Below are positions 1-7,316 of a stretch of DNA of 12,090 nucleotides, piece by piece. Source of the DNA: an uncultured bacterium (GTDB lineage Bacteria > Bacillota_I > Bacilli_A > RF39 > UBA660); NCBI GenBank assembly GCA_949286645.1, contig CASEDN010000044.1:1-12090 (forward strand), in the 5' to 3' direction. How positions within the stretch are numbered: position 1 is the first letter of the stretch; each line of letters starts with the position of its first letter. The notes under the pieces were generated by a model. It was not told where the DNA came from. It saw nothing but the letters and a program-made list of their open reading frames with translations, and did not search any database. The translations under genes and the position numbers were made by a program.

Positions 1-2
1 TA

Positions 3-80
3 AGAGAAATAGTAGGGGATACTGTTGCTACTAACTTATATCAAGTCTTGCATGAGGAGGAAGAAAATGAAAATAAATAA
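3..80 (+). CDS. 3' end of an unidentified upstream gene (partial)
   Basis: This frame is open from the window edge and reads 25 residues, beginning REIVGDTVATNLYQVLHEEE and ending in ENENK before a TAA at 78-80. The other two frames on this strand meet stops early, and the acidic, charged ending looks like a genuine C-terminus. It overlaps the start of the pilin-like gene by 14 bp, and the Shine-Dalgarno site of that gene lies inside its last codons, so the two are probably co-transcribed. I do not recognise the family. MutS would be a natural neighbour of mutL, but this tail does not resemble the MutS C-terminus I know. Confidence 0.55.
   Translation, partial: REIVGDTVATNLYQVLHEEEENENK
54..60 (+). 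promoter_or_regulatory. Ribosome binding site fixing the pilin-like gene start
   Basis: GAGGAGG lies six bases before the ATG at 67, an almost perfect Shine-Dalgarno match with ideal spacing. It decides in favour of this ATG over the in-frame upstream TTG at 25, which has no such site and would place charged residues before the prepilin leader. Confidence 0.85.
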
Positions 81-528
81 AAAAGGATTTACTATGTTAG
101 AATTGCTTGCTGTAATCATAATACTAGGTATATTAATGAGTCTTGCTTATGTAGGAGTATCACAATATTTAAATAGGGCTAGGAATACTACTTATCATGA
201 TTTTGAAAAAAGTATTACAACTGGAGTTACTAACTATTTAATAGATCACTCAAGTTCTATTCCAGATGAAGGAGGAACGCTAAAAGTTGATGTAGATAAG
301 TTAGTTTGTGAAGGTTATATTGAAGATTTACAGGATCCAAGGGCATCTAGTAAGACTTGCAATTTAGAAAGTTATGCTATTGTTGTGAGAAATAAAGATA
401 CTAGTTCTAATATGGATATAGATTATGAAGCTTGTTTAGTATGTAATGGTTATAAAAGTGAAGCTTGTTCTAAATCAATTGAATTTGATAAAATTTTGGA
501 AGCTGCTCCATCTTGTGAGGTTAAATAA
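67..528 (+). CDS. Type IV pilin-like protein (prepilin-type N-terminal domain)
   Basis: The 153-residue product starts with a short basic leader (MKINKKG) followed by FTMLELLAVIIILGIL, the classic class III signal. A prepilin peptidase would cut after Gly7, leaving Phe1 for methylation and Glu5 (Glu12 of the precursor) for pilin assembly. The hydrophobic helix covers about residues 8-32. The remaining roughly 120 residues are a soluble domain with six cysteines (81, 98, 123, 126, 134, 150), including a CxxC, which could form disulfides outside the cell. Size and leader fit ComGC-like competence pseudopilins or other Gram-positive pilins, but I see no assembly ATPase, platform protein or peptidase gene here. 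The stop overlaps the mutL start by one base, so translation is likely coupled. The pilin class is clear; the biological role is unknown. Confidence 0.88.
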   Translation: MKINKKGFTMLELLAVIIILGILMSLAYVGVSQYLNRARNTTYHDFEKSITTGVTNYLIDHSSSIPDEGGTLKVDVDKLVCEGYIEDLQDPRASSKTCNLESYAIVVRNKDTSSNMDIDYEACLVCNGYKSEACSKSIEFDKILEAAPSCEVK

Positions 529-2321
529 TGGGAACTATTAAAGTAATGGATGAAATCCTTGCTAATAAGATAGCAGCAGGAGAAGTAGTAGAAAGATGTT
601 TAAATGTTGTTAAAGAATTAGTAGAAAACTCAATTGATGCTGGGTCTACTGAGATTAAAATAAATCTAATTGATTCTGGTACTAAAAAAATAGTAGTAAG
701 TGATAATGGTATTGGTATGAATAAAGAAGATGCTATTACTTCTTTTTCCCGTCATGCAACTAGCAAGTTAAAAGATTTAGATGATTTATTTAATATAGGT
801 ACTTTAGGTTTTAGAGGAGAAGCTCTACCATCTATCGCTTCAGTTTCTAATGTTTTTTTACAAACTAGTAAAGATGGAGTAGGAACAAGTATTTCTTTAA
901 ATGGCGGTGTTATAGAGAGTGTTGAAAATAGTGATTTAAGTGTTGGTACTACTATTGAAGTGAGAGATTTATTTTATAATACCCCTGTAAGATTAAAATA
1001 CTTAAAGAATCTTTATACTGAACTAGCTTTAATAATTGAATATGTTAATAAAATGGCTCTATCATATCCATCTATTAGATTTGTGTTAACTAATAATGAT
1101 AAAGAACTTCTTAATACAAGTGGAGATGGGAATCTTTTAAAAGTAATCTATGCTGTTTATGGAATAGATGTTACTAAAAAGATGATAGAGATAAGTGGTG
1201 AAAATGATGATTATGTAATATCTGGTTATATTGGTTATCCAGAAATAGCAAAGACTTCAAGAAATGTTATTACGACATTAGTAAATGGTAGAGTAATTAA
1301 GAATTTAGATTTAAATAGATGTCTAATTGATTGTTACCACACTTATATACCTAAAGATAAGTTTCCAATGATAGTTTTAAATATTGATGTAGATCCTATC
1401 CTTATAGATATTAATATACATCCTCAAAAGATGGATATTAAGTTCTCTAAAATGGAGAGTTTAAAAGAGTTAATTACTAAAGTAATTAGTTCTAAATTAA
1501 AAGAGATATTACTTGTTCCTCATGCTAATATTAGAGATTTAAATACTATTTATGAAGTAGAAGATTCACTTTCTCTTAATACCATTAATTATGAGATAGA
1601 TGATGAAGAAGTACCTGTTAAAGAAACATTTCCTAATTTAGAAGAGTTATCTTTTGATTTTGATAATGATAATAAAATAACTGGTACTAAAACAGAAGAA
1701 GTAGTTGAAGAGGAAAAAGAAGAAGAGAATGAATACCGTATCAAAGAAATGATGCCTGTAGGTATAGTTCATAAGACTTATATAATAGCAGAGAACTCTA
1801 GAGGTATGTATATAATAGATCAACATGCTGCAGCAGAGAGAATTAATTATGAGAAAGTTTTAAATGCTTTATTAAAAGATGATTATAAAATTATAGATTT
1901 ATTAGTACCTATTAGATTAGAATATCCTAAAGATGAGTTTATTAGAATTAAGGAACATATGGATATTTTAAAAAGTATAGGGATCTCTTTGGAAGAGTTT
2001 GGAGATAATACTTTTATTGTTAGAAGTCATCCTACTTGGTTTTTTGAAGGCTATGAGAGGGAAGCGATAGAAAAGATAATTGCCATCACTCTAGAGAAAG
2101 GTGAATTTGATAAAGAGAAATTCATCTATAAAACCGCTTCAACTATGGCCTGTAAAATGAGTATAAAAGCGAATGATTATCTAGATTTAAGCTCAGCTAA
2201 AATACTTTTAGATAACTTAAGAGGTTGTGATAACCCATTTACTTGTCCTCATGGTAGACCAACAATTATTACATACAGTAATTATGATTTAGAAAGACTA
2301 TTTAAAAGAGCGATGAATTAA
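528..2321 (+). CDS. mutL: DNA mismatch repair protein MutL
   Basis: MutL couples MutS mismatch recognition to strand removal. The N-terminal GHKL ATPase shows its motifs in order: ENSIDAG at residues 33-39 (catalytic Glu33, Mg-binding Asn34), DNGIGM at 59-64, and TLGFRGEALPSIASV at 92-106. An acidic, low-complexity linker lies around residues 345-400. The C-terminal domain keeps the endonuclease signatures: DQHAAAER at 431-438, ACKMS beginning at 541, and CPHGRP at 573-578. It should therefore be a nicking MutL of the kind found in bacteria without MutH. At 597 residues it has normal length. Two departures stand out: ERCLNVV at 22-28 where ERPASVV is usual, and IDLLVP at 456-461 where the clamp-binding motif normally begins with Gln. 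It starts inside the pilin-like stop codon (TAATG) and is followed 17 bp later by miaA, a common pairing. Confidence 0.97.
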   Translation: MGTIKVMDEILANKIAAGEVVERCLNVVKELVENSIDAGSTEIKINLIDSGTKKIVVSDNGIGMNKEDAITSFSRHATSKLKDLDDLFNIGTLGFRGEALPSIASVSNVFLQTSKDGVGTSISLNGGVIESVENSDLSVGTTIEVRDLFYNTPVRLKYLKNLYTELALIIEYVNKMALSYPSIRFVLTNNDKELLNTSGDGNLLKVIYAVYGIDVTKKMIEISGENDDYVISGYIGYPEIAKTSRNVITTLVNGRVIKNLDLNRCLIDCYHTYIPKDKFPMIVLNIDVDPILIDINIHPQKMDIKFSKMESLKELITKVISSKLKEILLVPHANIRDLNTIYEVEDSLSLNTINYEIDDEEVPVKETFPNLEELSFDFDNDNKITGTKTEEVVEEEKEEENEYRIKEMMPVGIVHKTYIIAENSRGMYIIDQHAAAERINYEKVLNALLKDDYKIIDLLVPIRLEYPKDEFIRIKEHMDILKSIGISLEEFGDNTFIVRSHPTWFFEGYEREAIEKIIAITLEKGEFDKEKFIYKTASTMACKMSIKANDYLDLSSAKILLDNLRGCDNPFTCPHGRPTIITYSNYDLERLFKRAMN

Positions 2322-2338
2322 AGAAAGATAGTGATATT

Positions 2339-3217
2339 ATGATAATTGCAATATTAGGACCAACTGCTGTTGGTAAAACTGCTTTAAGTATAGCATTAGC
2401 TAAAAAATATAATGCCGAAGTTATTAATTTTGATGCTATGCAAGTGTACGTTAAATTAGATATAGGTACTGCTAAAGTAACTAGTGAAGAAATGGAAGGA
2501 GTTCCTCATCATTTATTAAGTTTTGTCTCACTTGATAAAAATTATTCTGTTTATGATTATCAAAAAGATGCTAGAAATCTAATAGATAAACTATTAAAAG
2601 AAAATAGAAATATTATCTTAGTAGGAGGGACAGGGCTTTATTTAAAAGCAACGCTTTTTGATTATAACTTTACAGAAGGAACAACTTATAAAGAATATAA
2701 TGATTTAACTAATGAAGAAATACTTGATAAAATAAAAGCTTACAATGTAGAAGAATTACCACATGTAAATAATAGAAAAAGATTAGTAAGACTTTTAAAT
2801 AAACTTGAAAATAATGAGACTATTACTAATAATGGCAATAATCTTTTATATAAAGATACTATCTTTATAGGACTTACTACTAATAGAGATGTTTTATATG
2901 ATAAGATTAATAAAAGAGTAGATATAATGTTTAATAATGGACTTCTAGAAGAAATAGAATCTTTAAAAGATTGTTTTAAAACTTCTAAAGCCTTAAATAC
3001 CGCGATAGGTTATAAAGAGTTTATTCCATACTTTAATCATGAAAAAACTTTAGACGAAGTTAAAGATGATATTAAGAAAAATTCTAGACATTATGCTAAA
3101 AGACAATATACTTTCTTTAATCATCAGTTTAATCTTACTTGGTTTAATACTAATTATGATGACTTTAATAGGACTATTGATGAGGTTGTAAATTATCTAG
3201 AAGCACTTAATAATTAA
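2339..3217 (+). CDS. miaA: tRNA dimethylallyltransferase MiaA
   Basis: MiaA transfers a dimethylallyl group to N6 of adenosine 37 in tRNAs reading codons that start with U, a step before MiaB methylthiolation. The 292-residue product has the P-loop GPTAVGKT at residues 7-14, then FDAMQVY (31-37) with the conserved Asp32, DIGTAK at 41-46, PHHLL at 56-60, VGGTGLYLKA for substrate binding, AIGYKE, and a C-terminal RHYAKRQYTFF that matches the usual R-x-Y-A-K-R-Q-x-T-W-F tRNA-binding signature. Length is typical. The Ser that normally follows Asp32 is Ala here, and the usual TWF is TFF. The ribosome binding site is weak (AAAGA-type), so expression probably depends on coupling to mutL. An intrinsic terminator closes the unit just downstream. 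Confidence 0.96.
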   Translation: MIIAILGPTAVGKTALSIALAKKYNAEVINFDAMQVYVKLDIGTAKVTSEEMEGVPHHLLSFVSLDKNYSVYDYQKDARNLIDKLLKENRNIILVGGTGLYLKATLFDYNFTEGTTYKEYNDLTNEEILDKIKAYNVEELPHVNNRKRLVRLLNKLENNETITNNGNNLLYKDTIFIGLTTNRDVLYDKINKRVDIMFNNGLLEEIESLKDCFKTSKALNTAIGYKEFIPYFNHEKTLDEVKDDIKKNSRHYAKRQYTFFNHQFNLTWFNTNYDDFNRTIDEVVNYLEALNN

Positions 3218-3222
3218 CTTAT

Positions 3223-3246
3223 GCAACCACCATTTGGTTGCTTTTT
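3223..3246 (+). terminator. Rho-independent terminator after miaA
   Basis: GCAACCA at 3223-3229 pairs with TGGTTGC at 3235-3241 around a five-base loop, and a TTTTT run follows at 3242-3246, continuing T-rich. It begins five bases after the miaA stop, so it should end the pilin-mutL-miaA transcript. Confidence 0.88.
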
Positions 3247-3247
3247 C

Positions 3248-3276
3248 TTGTATTTTTTCATAAAATATGGTAATAT
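3248..3276 (+). promoter_or_regulatory. Probable sigma-A promoter for the 3303-6143 operon
   Basis: TTGTAT (3248-3253) and TAATAT (3271-3276) are separated by exactly 17 bases, and TGG directly before the second box gives an extended -10. The expected start is near 3283, leaving a short leader with an AAAGGGG ribosome binding site at about 3288-3294 before the ATG at 3303. The -35 box lies in the T-rich tail of the miaA terminator. Each box matches the consensus at only four of six positions. Confidence 0.55.
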
Positions 3277-3302
3277 AACACAAAAACAAAGGGGTATGTA
3301 GT

Positions 3303-3986
3303 ATGAGCAGTAAAAGTGAAGTGTTTGCAAAAGGATATAGTGTTAAGAAATTATTTTTCATCTTTGTAATAGGTTCTATACTTGGGACTTTTTATGAACA
3401 GATTCTTAATTTAGTTAAAGTTTATTATGCAACAGGAAATGTTGTTTGGGAATTAAGAAGAGGAGTTCTTTATGGACCTTTTAATCCTTTATATGGACTA
3501 GGAGCAGTGCTTGTTGTTTATTTATTAGCAAGACCAAACTATTCTAATATCAAAACATTTATATATGGAGGACTTTTAGGAGGTTTTATAGAATATTCTA
3601 TTAGTCTTTTACAAGAAATATTTACACATACTACCTCTTGGGATTACTCACATCATTTTTTTAATATTGGAGGAAGAACTACTATTCCCTTTATGTTAGC
3701 ATGGGGAGGTTGCACTCTCATCTTTGTAAGATTAGTTTATCCCTTTCTTTCAAATTTGATAGAAAAAATACCTGTAAATATTGGTAATATAATTTTCTAT
3801 GTTTTTTTAATCTTTTTAATAATTGATATGTTCGTATCTTGGACTGCTTTATTTAGAAGTGCTATGAGAAGAAATAACATTGAGGCCATTACACCAGTAG
3901 GAAGACTATATGATAAAGTCTATCCAGATAGTGTTTTAGCTAAGAGTTTTCCTAATATGGAATTTAAAATTAGAAAGGGTAAGTAG
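3303..3986 (+). CDS. CmpB-family integral membrane protein (PF06541 type, 'putative ABC-transporter type IV')
   Basis: The 227-residue protein has five or so hydrophobic segments and the conserved pattern of the CmpB family: GSILGTFYE at 24-32, RRGVLYGPFNPLYGLGA at 52-68, SLLQEIF followed by WDYS near 101-116, NIGGR at 121-125 and AWGG at 133-136. The family is common in Firmicutes, but its biochemical role is not established; the ABC-transporter name rests on weak similarity. The conserved Arg, Glu and Asp residues within or beside membrane segments suggest a functional core rather than a simple anchor. A good AAAGGGG ribosome binding site precedes the ATG. The stop is one base before the glycosyltransferase start, so it heads a coupled operon and may act at the membrane with that enzyme. 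Confidence 0.8.
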   Translation: MSSKSEVFAKGYSVKKLFFIFVIGSILGTFYEQILNLVKVYYATGNVVWELRRGVLYGPFNPLYGLGAVLVVYLLARPNYSNIKTFIYGGLLGGFIEYSISLLQEIFTHTTSWDYSHHFFNIGGRTTIPFMLAWGGCTLIFVRLVYPFLSNLIEKIPVNIGNIIFYVFLIFLIIDMFVSWTALFRSAMRRNNIEAITPVGRLYDKVYPDSVLAKSFPNMEFKIRKGK

Positions 3987-3987
3987 T

Positions 3988-5235
3988 ATGATAACATTAA
4001 TATGTTTAGCTTTAATATTTATAGCAAGTTATTTATTAATAAAAGAATATATGGTAGTTCTTAAAGGTTCTAAAATAACTTTAAAAAGAATTTATGATAA
4101 TCCAACCTTTGCTATTTTAATTCCTGCAAGAGATGAATCTAAAGTAATCTCTAATCTAATAGACAGTATAGAAAAACAAACCTTTAAGATAGATTCTAAC
4201 GATATTTATATTATTGTAGAGAGTAAGAAAGATAAAACAGTAAATATCGCTAAAGAAAGAAATATTAATATTATCTATCGTAAGAATTTAACTAATAGAA
4301 GAAGAAAAGGTTATGCTTTAGATGATGCGATTAAAGAGATATTAAAAAAGAAAAAACATTATGATGCTTACTTTATTTTCGATGCTGATAATGTTCTAGA
4401 TAGAAATTATTTTAAAGAAATGGTTAAAAGTTATAAAAAAGGGTATGATATAGGTATAGGCTATCGTAATACTAAAAATGGTAACTCAAGTATTTTTTCA
4501 GCATGTTCTTCCCTAACTTTTTCTATGATTAATACTTTTTCTAATAACTATAAAATGAAACATAATCTAACTTTAACTGTTAGTGGTACAGGATTTTATA
4601 TTAAAGGAAAGATTTTAGAAGAGCTTGGGGGTTATCCTTTTAATAGTTTAACAGAAGATTATGAGTTTAGTTTATATGCAACTCTTAATGACTTAACATC
4701 AACATATAATATGAAAGCTAAGTACTTTGATGAGCAACCAACTGACTATGCTACTACTATTAAACAAAGAACAAGGTGGGTTAAAGGATATTTTGATTCA
4801 AGAAGAAAGTATTATCCATTACTAAGAAATAAAGCTAGTAGAAAAGATAATAATTATCCATCAGTCTATATTGCTTTAGTAGGAGTAAAACCTTATGTTC
4901 TATTAGTTATTAGTATTATTTTATATCTTGCCAATTTAATTTATAGAATAATATCAAACTCTATTGTTAAAGTAGAAGTCTATAACTTACTATTACAATT
5001 CATAGTAATAGTACTTGCTATCTATATAGTATTATTAATCTTTACAGGGATACTTTTAATAAAAGAAAAAGATAATCTAAGATTAAATACAAAGATGAAG
5101 ATAAAATCTCTATTCTTTAATCCTTTATTTTTAGCAAGCTATGTAAAGTGTTTGTATTTAGCTTTAAAAAATAAAGATTTAGCTTGGGAGAAAATAGAAC
5201 ATACTGTTAATATGGAAAAGGAGGTAAAAAAATGA
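3988..5235 (+). CDS. Membrane-anchored processive family 2 glycosyltransferase
   Basis: The 415-residue protein has an N-terminal membrane helix (about residues 2-18), a GT-A domain, and two or three C-terminal membrane segments (about 283-313 and 331-358). The catalytic landmarks are visible: ILIPARDES at 43-51, KGYALDDAI at 107-115, the DxD motif FDADN at 131-135 (Asp132, Asp134), SGTGF at 199-203, TED at 222-224 carrying the likely catalytic base, and QRTRW at 260-264, the QxxRW signature of processive enzymes such as cellulose, hyaluronan or poly-GlcNAc synthases. The enzyme probably adds sugar from a nucleotide-sugar donor to an envelope polysaccharide or glycolipid; the sugar cannot be read from sequence. 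No PilZ or c-di-GMP domain is visible. It starts two bases after the CmpB-family stop codon and overlaps the MYG1-family gene by four bases (ATGA). Confidence 0.88.
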   Translation: MITLICLALIFIASYLLIKEYMVVLKGSKITLKRIYDNPTFAILIPARDESKVISNLIDSIEKQTFKIDSNDIYIIVESKKDKTVNIAKERNINIIYRKNLTNRRRKGYALDDAIKEILKKKKHYDAYFIFDADNVLDRNYFKEMVKSYKKGYDIGIGYRNTKNGNSSIFSACSSLTFSMINTFSNNYKMKHNLTLTVSGTGFYIKGKILEELGGYPFNSLTEDYEFSLYATLNDLTSTYNMKAKYFDEQPTDYATTIKQRTRWVKGYFDSRRKYYPLLRNKASRKDNNYPSVYIALVGVKPYVLLVISIILYLANLIYRIISNSIVKVEVYNLLLQFIVIVLAIYIVLLIFTGILLIKEKDNLRLNTKMKIKSLFFNPLFLASYVKCLYLALKNKDLAWEKIEHTVNMEKEVKK

Positions 5236-6143
5236 TAACACTAGTTAAAGATATAAACGAAGCGGATGGTATTACTCATAATGGAACAATGCATGCAGAC
5301 GAAGTCTTTGCAACAGCGTTTTTATCTCTTTACTTTGGTAATTTTAAAGTAGTAAGAGTAAGTGAAGTTCCTAAAGATATATCATCTAATGCTATTATTT
5401 ATGATATTGGAAAAGGTAAGTTTGATCATCATCAAAGTAATGCTAGAATAAGAGACAATGATATTAAATATTCTTCATTTGGACTTCTTTTTGAAGAGTA
5501 TGGTTTAAGATACTTAAAAAAATTAAAACTAAAAAATACTAAAGCAGTTTATAATTATTTAGTTAAAGACTTTATAGAAGCGATAGATGCTATTGATAAT
5601 GGCATTTTCCCTGAAATAAAATCAATATATAAAATAAAGATAGTAAGTGATGTTATAAAAATGTTTAATCCGAGTTATGGAAGTAATGATAATGAAGATG
5701 AACAATTTATAAAAGCAGTATCTTTAGCAGAAGCAATCCTAACTGAAGAGTTAAAAAATGTAATAGGTAAAGTTAATGCTAACAAGAAAGTTAAAACTAT
5801 TCTAAATAAAACAAAAGGACCGCTTCTTATATTAGATGAATACTTACCTTATGAAGAGACTGTTTTAACTTCTCTTGCTGGTAAAAAAATAAAATTTGCT
5901 ATCTATCCTTCTAATAGAGGAGGTTATGGTATTAAAACTATTCCTATTAGTACAACAGAAAAAACTAGTAGAGTTTATTTTCCAAAAACTTGGGGAGGAC
6001 TTACTGGTGAAGATTTAGAAAAAGAAACTGGAGTAAAAGGCTCACTATTCTGTCATACTAATAGATTTTTAATGACTGCTAGTAATTTAGATATAGCCAT
6101 TAAACTAGCCAATATTGCTATAGATGTAAATGAAAAGGAATAA
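5232..6143 (+). CDS. MYG1-family (UPF0160) DHH-like metal-dependent hydrolase
   Basis: The 303-residue product carries the MYG1 signature: THNGTMHADE at 15-24 (His16, His21, Asp23), YDIG with Asp58, FDHHQ at 64-68, and DAIDNG at 119-124. These histidines and aspartates are the expected metal ligands of the DHH phosphoesterase-like fold. The C-terminal part, FPKTWGGL at 250-257 and GSLFCHTNRF at 270-279, also matches MYG1 proteins. Eukaryotic MYG1 is reported as a 3'-5' RNA exonuclease; bacterial members are mostly uncharacterised, so nuclease activity is inference from the family. Length is close to the family norm, and it ends soon after the second conserved block. AAGGAGG just before the start gives strong translation, and the start overlaps the glycosyltransferase stop (ATGA), so it is the last gene of this operon. 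Confidence 0.88.
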   Translation: MITLVKDINEADGITHNGTMHADEVFATAFLSLYFGNFKVVRVSEVPKDISSNAIIYDIGKGKFDHHQSNARIRDNDIKYSSFGLLFEEYGLRYLKKLKLKNTKAVYNYLVKDFIEAIDAIDNGIFPEIKSIYKIKIVSDVIKMFNPSYGSNDNEDEQFIKAVSLAEAILTEELKNVIGKVNANKKVKTILNKTKGPLLILDEYLPYEETVLTSLAGKKIKFAIYPSNRGGYGIKTIPISTTEKTSRVYFPKTWGGLTGEDLEKETGVKGSLFCHTNRFLMTASNLDIAIKLANIAIDVNEKE

Positions 6144-6146
6144 TAG

Positions 6147-6175
6147 TAGTAATTAATAGAAGTTTAGGGTACAAT
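6147..6175 (+). promoter_or_regulatory. Weak candidate promoter before the TVP38-family gene
   Basis: TACAAT at 6170-6175 is a five-of-six match to a -10 box, in the 51-base gap between two genes. The -35 position at a 17-base spacing (6147-6152, TAGTAA) is poor. It may drive the 6195-7244 pair separately from the operon before it; read-through is equally possible because no terminator is seen after 6143. Confidence 0.28.
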
Positions 6176-6194
6176 AATAAATGGAGGAATAAAT

Positions 6195-6767
6195 ATGGAA
6201 AAAGATGGACAAGACTTGAAAAAAATAATGACAGTTATAACTGTTATAATAACCATACTTTTAGTAGCTTTTATTATCTATGCTGTTAAGATGAATCTTT
6301 TAACAAGCCCTGAAACTTTAGTTGAAAGGATAAAACAATATGGTCTTATTGGTCCTGTAATTTTTCTTTTTATTCAAACAGTTCAAGTAGTATTTCCTGT
6401 TATTCCAGGAGGTGCTTCTTGTCTTGCAGGAACCCTTGCTTTTGGACCTATAGAAGGTTTTATATATAATTATGTTGGTTTAACTTTTGGAAGTATAGTT
6501 GCTTATATGTTAAGTAGAAATTTTGGACTTCCGCTAATAAAAAAATTATTTAAAGAAGAAACAATTAATAAGTATTTAAAATATATTAGAACTAAGAAGT
6601 TTGAAAAAATATTCTTTTGGGGGATTTTTTTACCTGGAGCACCTGATGATTTATTATGCTATATATCAGGTATTAGTAATTTGACCTTTAGAAAATTTAT
6701 TATTATAATATTAATAGGTAAACCACTAACTTTGATATTCTATAGTTTATTTGTAAAATTGTTTTAA
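6195..6767 (+). CDS. TVP38/TMEM64-family membrane protein (VTT/DedA-like domain)
   Basis: The 190-residue protein has an N-terminal helix (about 9-31) followed by the VTT domain: FPVIPGG at 67-73, a Gly-rich FGPIEGFIYNYVGLTFGS stretch around 83-100, a LSRNFG turn, and LPGAPDDLLCYISGIS at 146-161, which matches the conserved F-x-P-x-x-P-D-D-x-x-C-x-x-x-G block of Firmicute TVP38 proteins. Relatives in the wider DedA/VTT superfamily act as lipid scramblases or proton-coupled membrane transporters, including undecaprenyl-phosphate or phosphatidylethanolamine flippases; the cargo here is unknown. Length matches short family members. TGGAGGA at 6182-6188 gives a good ribosome binding site. The alkyltransferase gene follows after 12 bases, so they are probably co-transcribed. 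Confidence 0.87.
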   Translation: MEKDGQDLKKIMTVITVIITILLVAFIIYAVKMNLLTSPETLVERIKQYGLIGPVIFLFIQTVQVVFPVIPGGASCLAGTLAFGPIEGFIYNYVGLTFGSIVAYMLSRNFGLPLIKKLFKEETINKYLKYIRTKKFEKIFFWGIFLPGAPDDLLCYISGISNLTFRKFIIIILIGKPLTLIFYSLFVKLF

Positions 6768-6779
6768 GGGGTAGGTATT

Positions 6780-7244
6780 ATGCATGTTAGTTATCTTTCT
6801 TTTTATGAGAGTCCTATAGGATTAATTAGAATTAATACTAGTTTTTATGATGTTTTATCTTTGACTTTTGTTGAAGAACAACTTGAAGAAGAAAGAGAGA
6901 ATCGTCTAAGTATTAAAGTTAAAGAGGAGTTAGATTTATATTTTAAAGGAGAATTAAAGTCATTTTCATTCTATAACTATTTAATATCTGGACTTGAAAA
7001 AAGGGTTTTAGAAATAGTAAGTCATATTCCTTATGGTGAAACTTTAACTTATAAAGATGTCGCTAGATTCTTAGGTAATGAAGAAATGACTAGTCCGGTG
7101 ATAAATGTTTTGAATGAAAATTCATTTCCAATACTTTTGCCATGTCATAGAGTAGTAGATGGTGATAATATAGGTAGTTATGTTTCTAATATTGAGAAAA
7201 AAGAGTATCTATTAAATTTAGAAAAAGAGACTATTAACATGTAA
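6780..7244 (+). CDS. Divergent methylated-DNA-protein-cysteine S-methyltransferase (O6-alkylguanine-DNA alkyltransferase family)
   Basis: The family removes alkyl groups from O6 of guanine by transferring them to its own cysteine. The 154-residue protein keeps the reactive motif PCHRVV at 121-126 (Cys122) and the IPYGETLTY entry to the DNA-binding domain at 83-91, including Tyr91. The N-terminal domain is recognisable only as a short lead-in (SPIGLIRI). Two conserved elements are changed. The recognition helix reads TSPVINVLNENSFP at 104-117 where ARAVGxAxxxNPxP is usual, so the nucleotide-flipping Arg is Ser105. The GYGGG loop after the active site reads SYVSN (133-137). It is not an alkyltransferase-like (ATL) protein, because those lose the cysteine. 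It may be a weak or altered-specificity enzyme. A GGGGTAGG ribosome binding site precedes the start. Confidence 0.85.
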   Translation: MHVSYLSFYESPIGLIRINTSFYDVLSLTFVEEQLEEERENRLSIKVKEELDLYFKGELKSFSFYNYLISGLEKRVLEIVSHIPYGETLTYKDVARFLGNEEMTSPVINVLNENSFPILLPCHRVVDGDNIGSYVSNIEKKEYLLNLEKETINM

Positions 7245-7269
7245 ACTAGCAAAAAGTTCTTTTTTTAAG

Positions 7270-7298
7270 TTGAAGTCATTTTAAGACTGTGATATTAT
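7270..7298 (+). promoter_or_regulatory. Probable sigma-A promoter for the 7317-8233 pair
   Basis: TTGAAG (7270-7275) and TATTAT (7293-7298) are 17 bases apart, with TGA before the -10 giving an extended -10 element. A perfect TATAAT also sits at 7299-7304 but lacks a spaced -35 box. With the first pair, transcription would start close to 7305, right at the Shine-Dalgarno site, so the leader would be very short. Confidence 0.5.
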
Positions 7299-7316
7299 TA
7301 TAATAGGTGATGGATA

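Noticed and set aside
25..66. TTG start extending the pilin-like protein by 14 residues
   Set aside because: It has no ribosome binding site and would disturb the short basic leader; ATG at 67 has GAGGAGG at ideal spacing.
6780..7244. Alkyltransferase-like (ATL) non-enzymatic protein
   Set aside because: ATL proteins replace the reactive Cys, usually with Trp; Cys122 in PCHR is present here.
7243..7265. Possible terminator after the alkyltransferase gene (AACT...AGTT then T-run)
   Set aside because: The stem has only four A/T-rich pairs; the T-run alone is not enough in this base composition.
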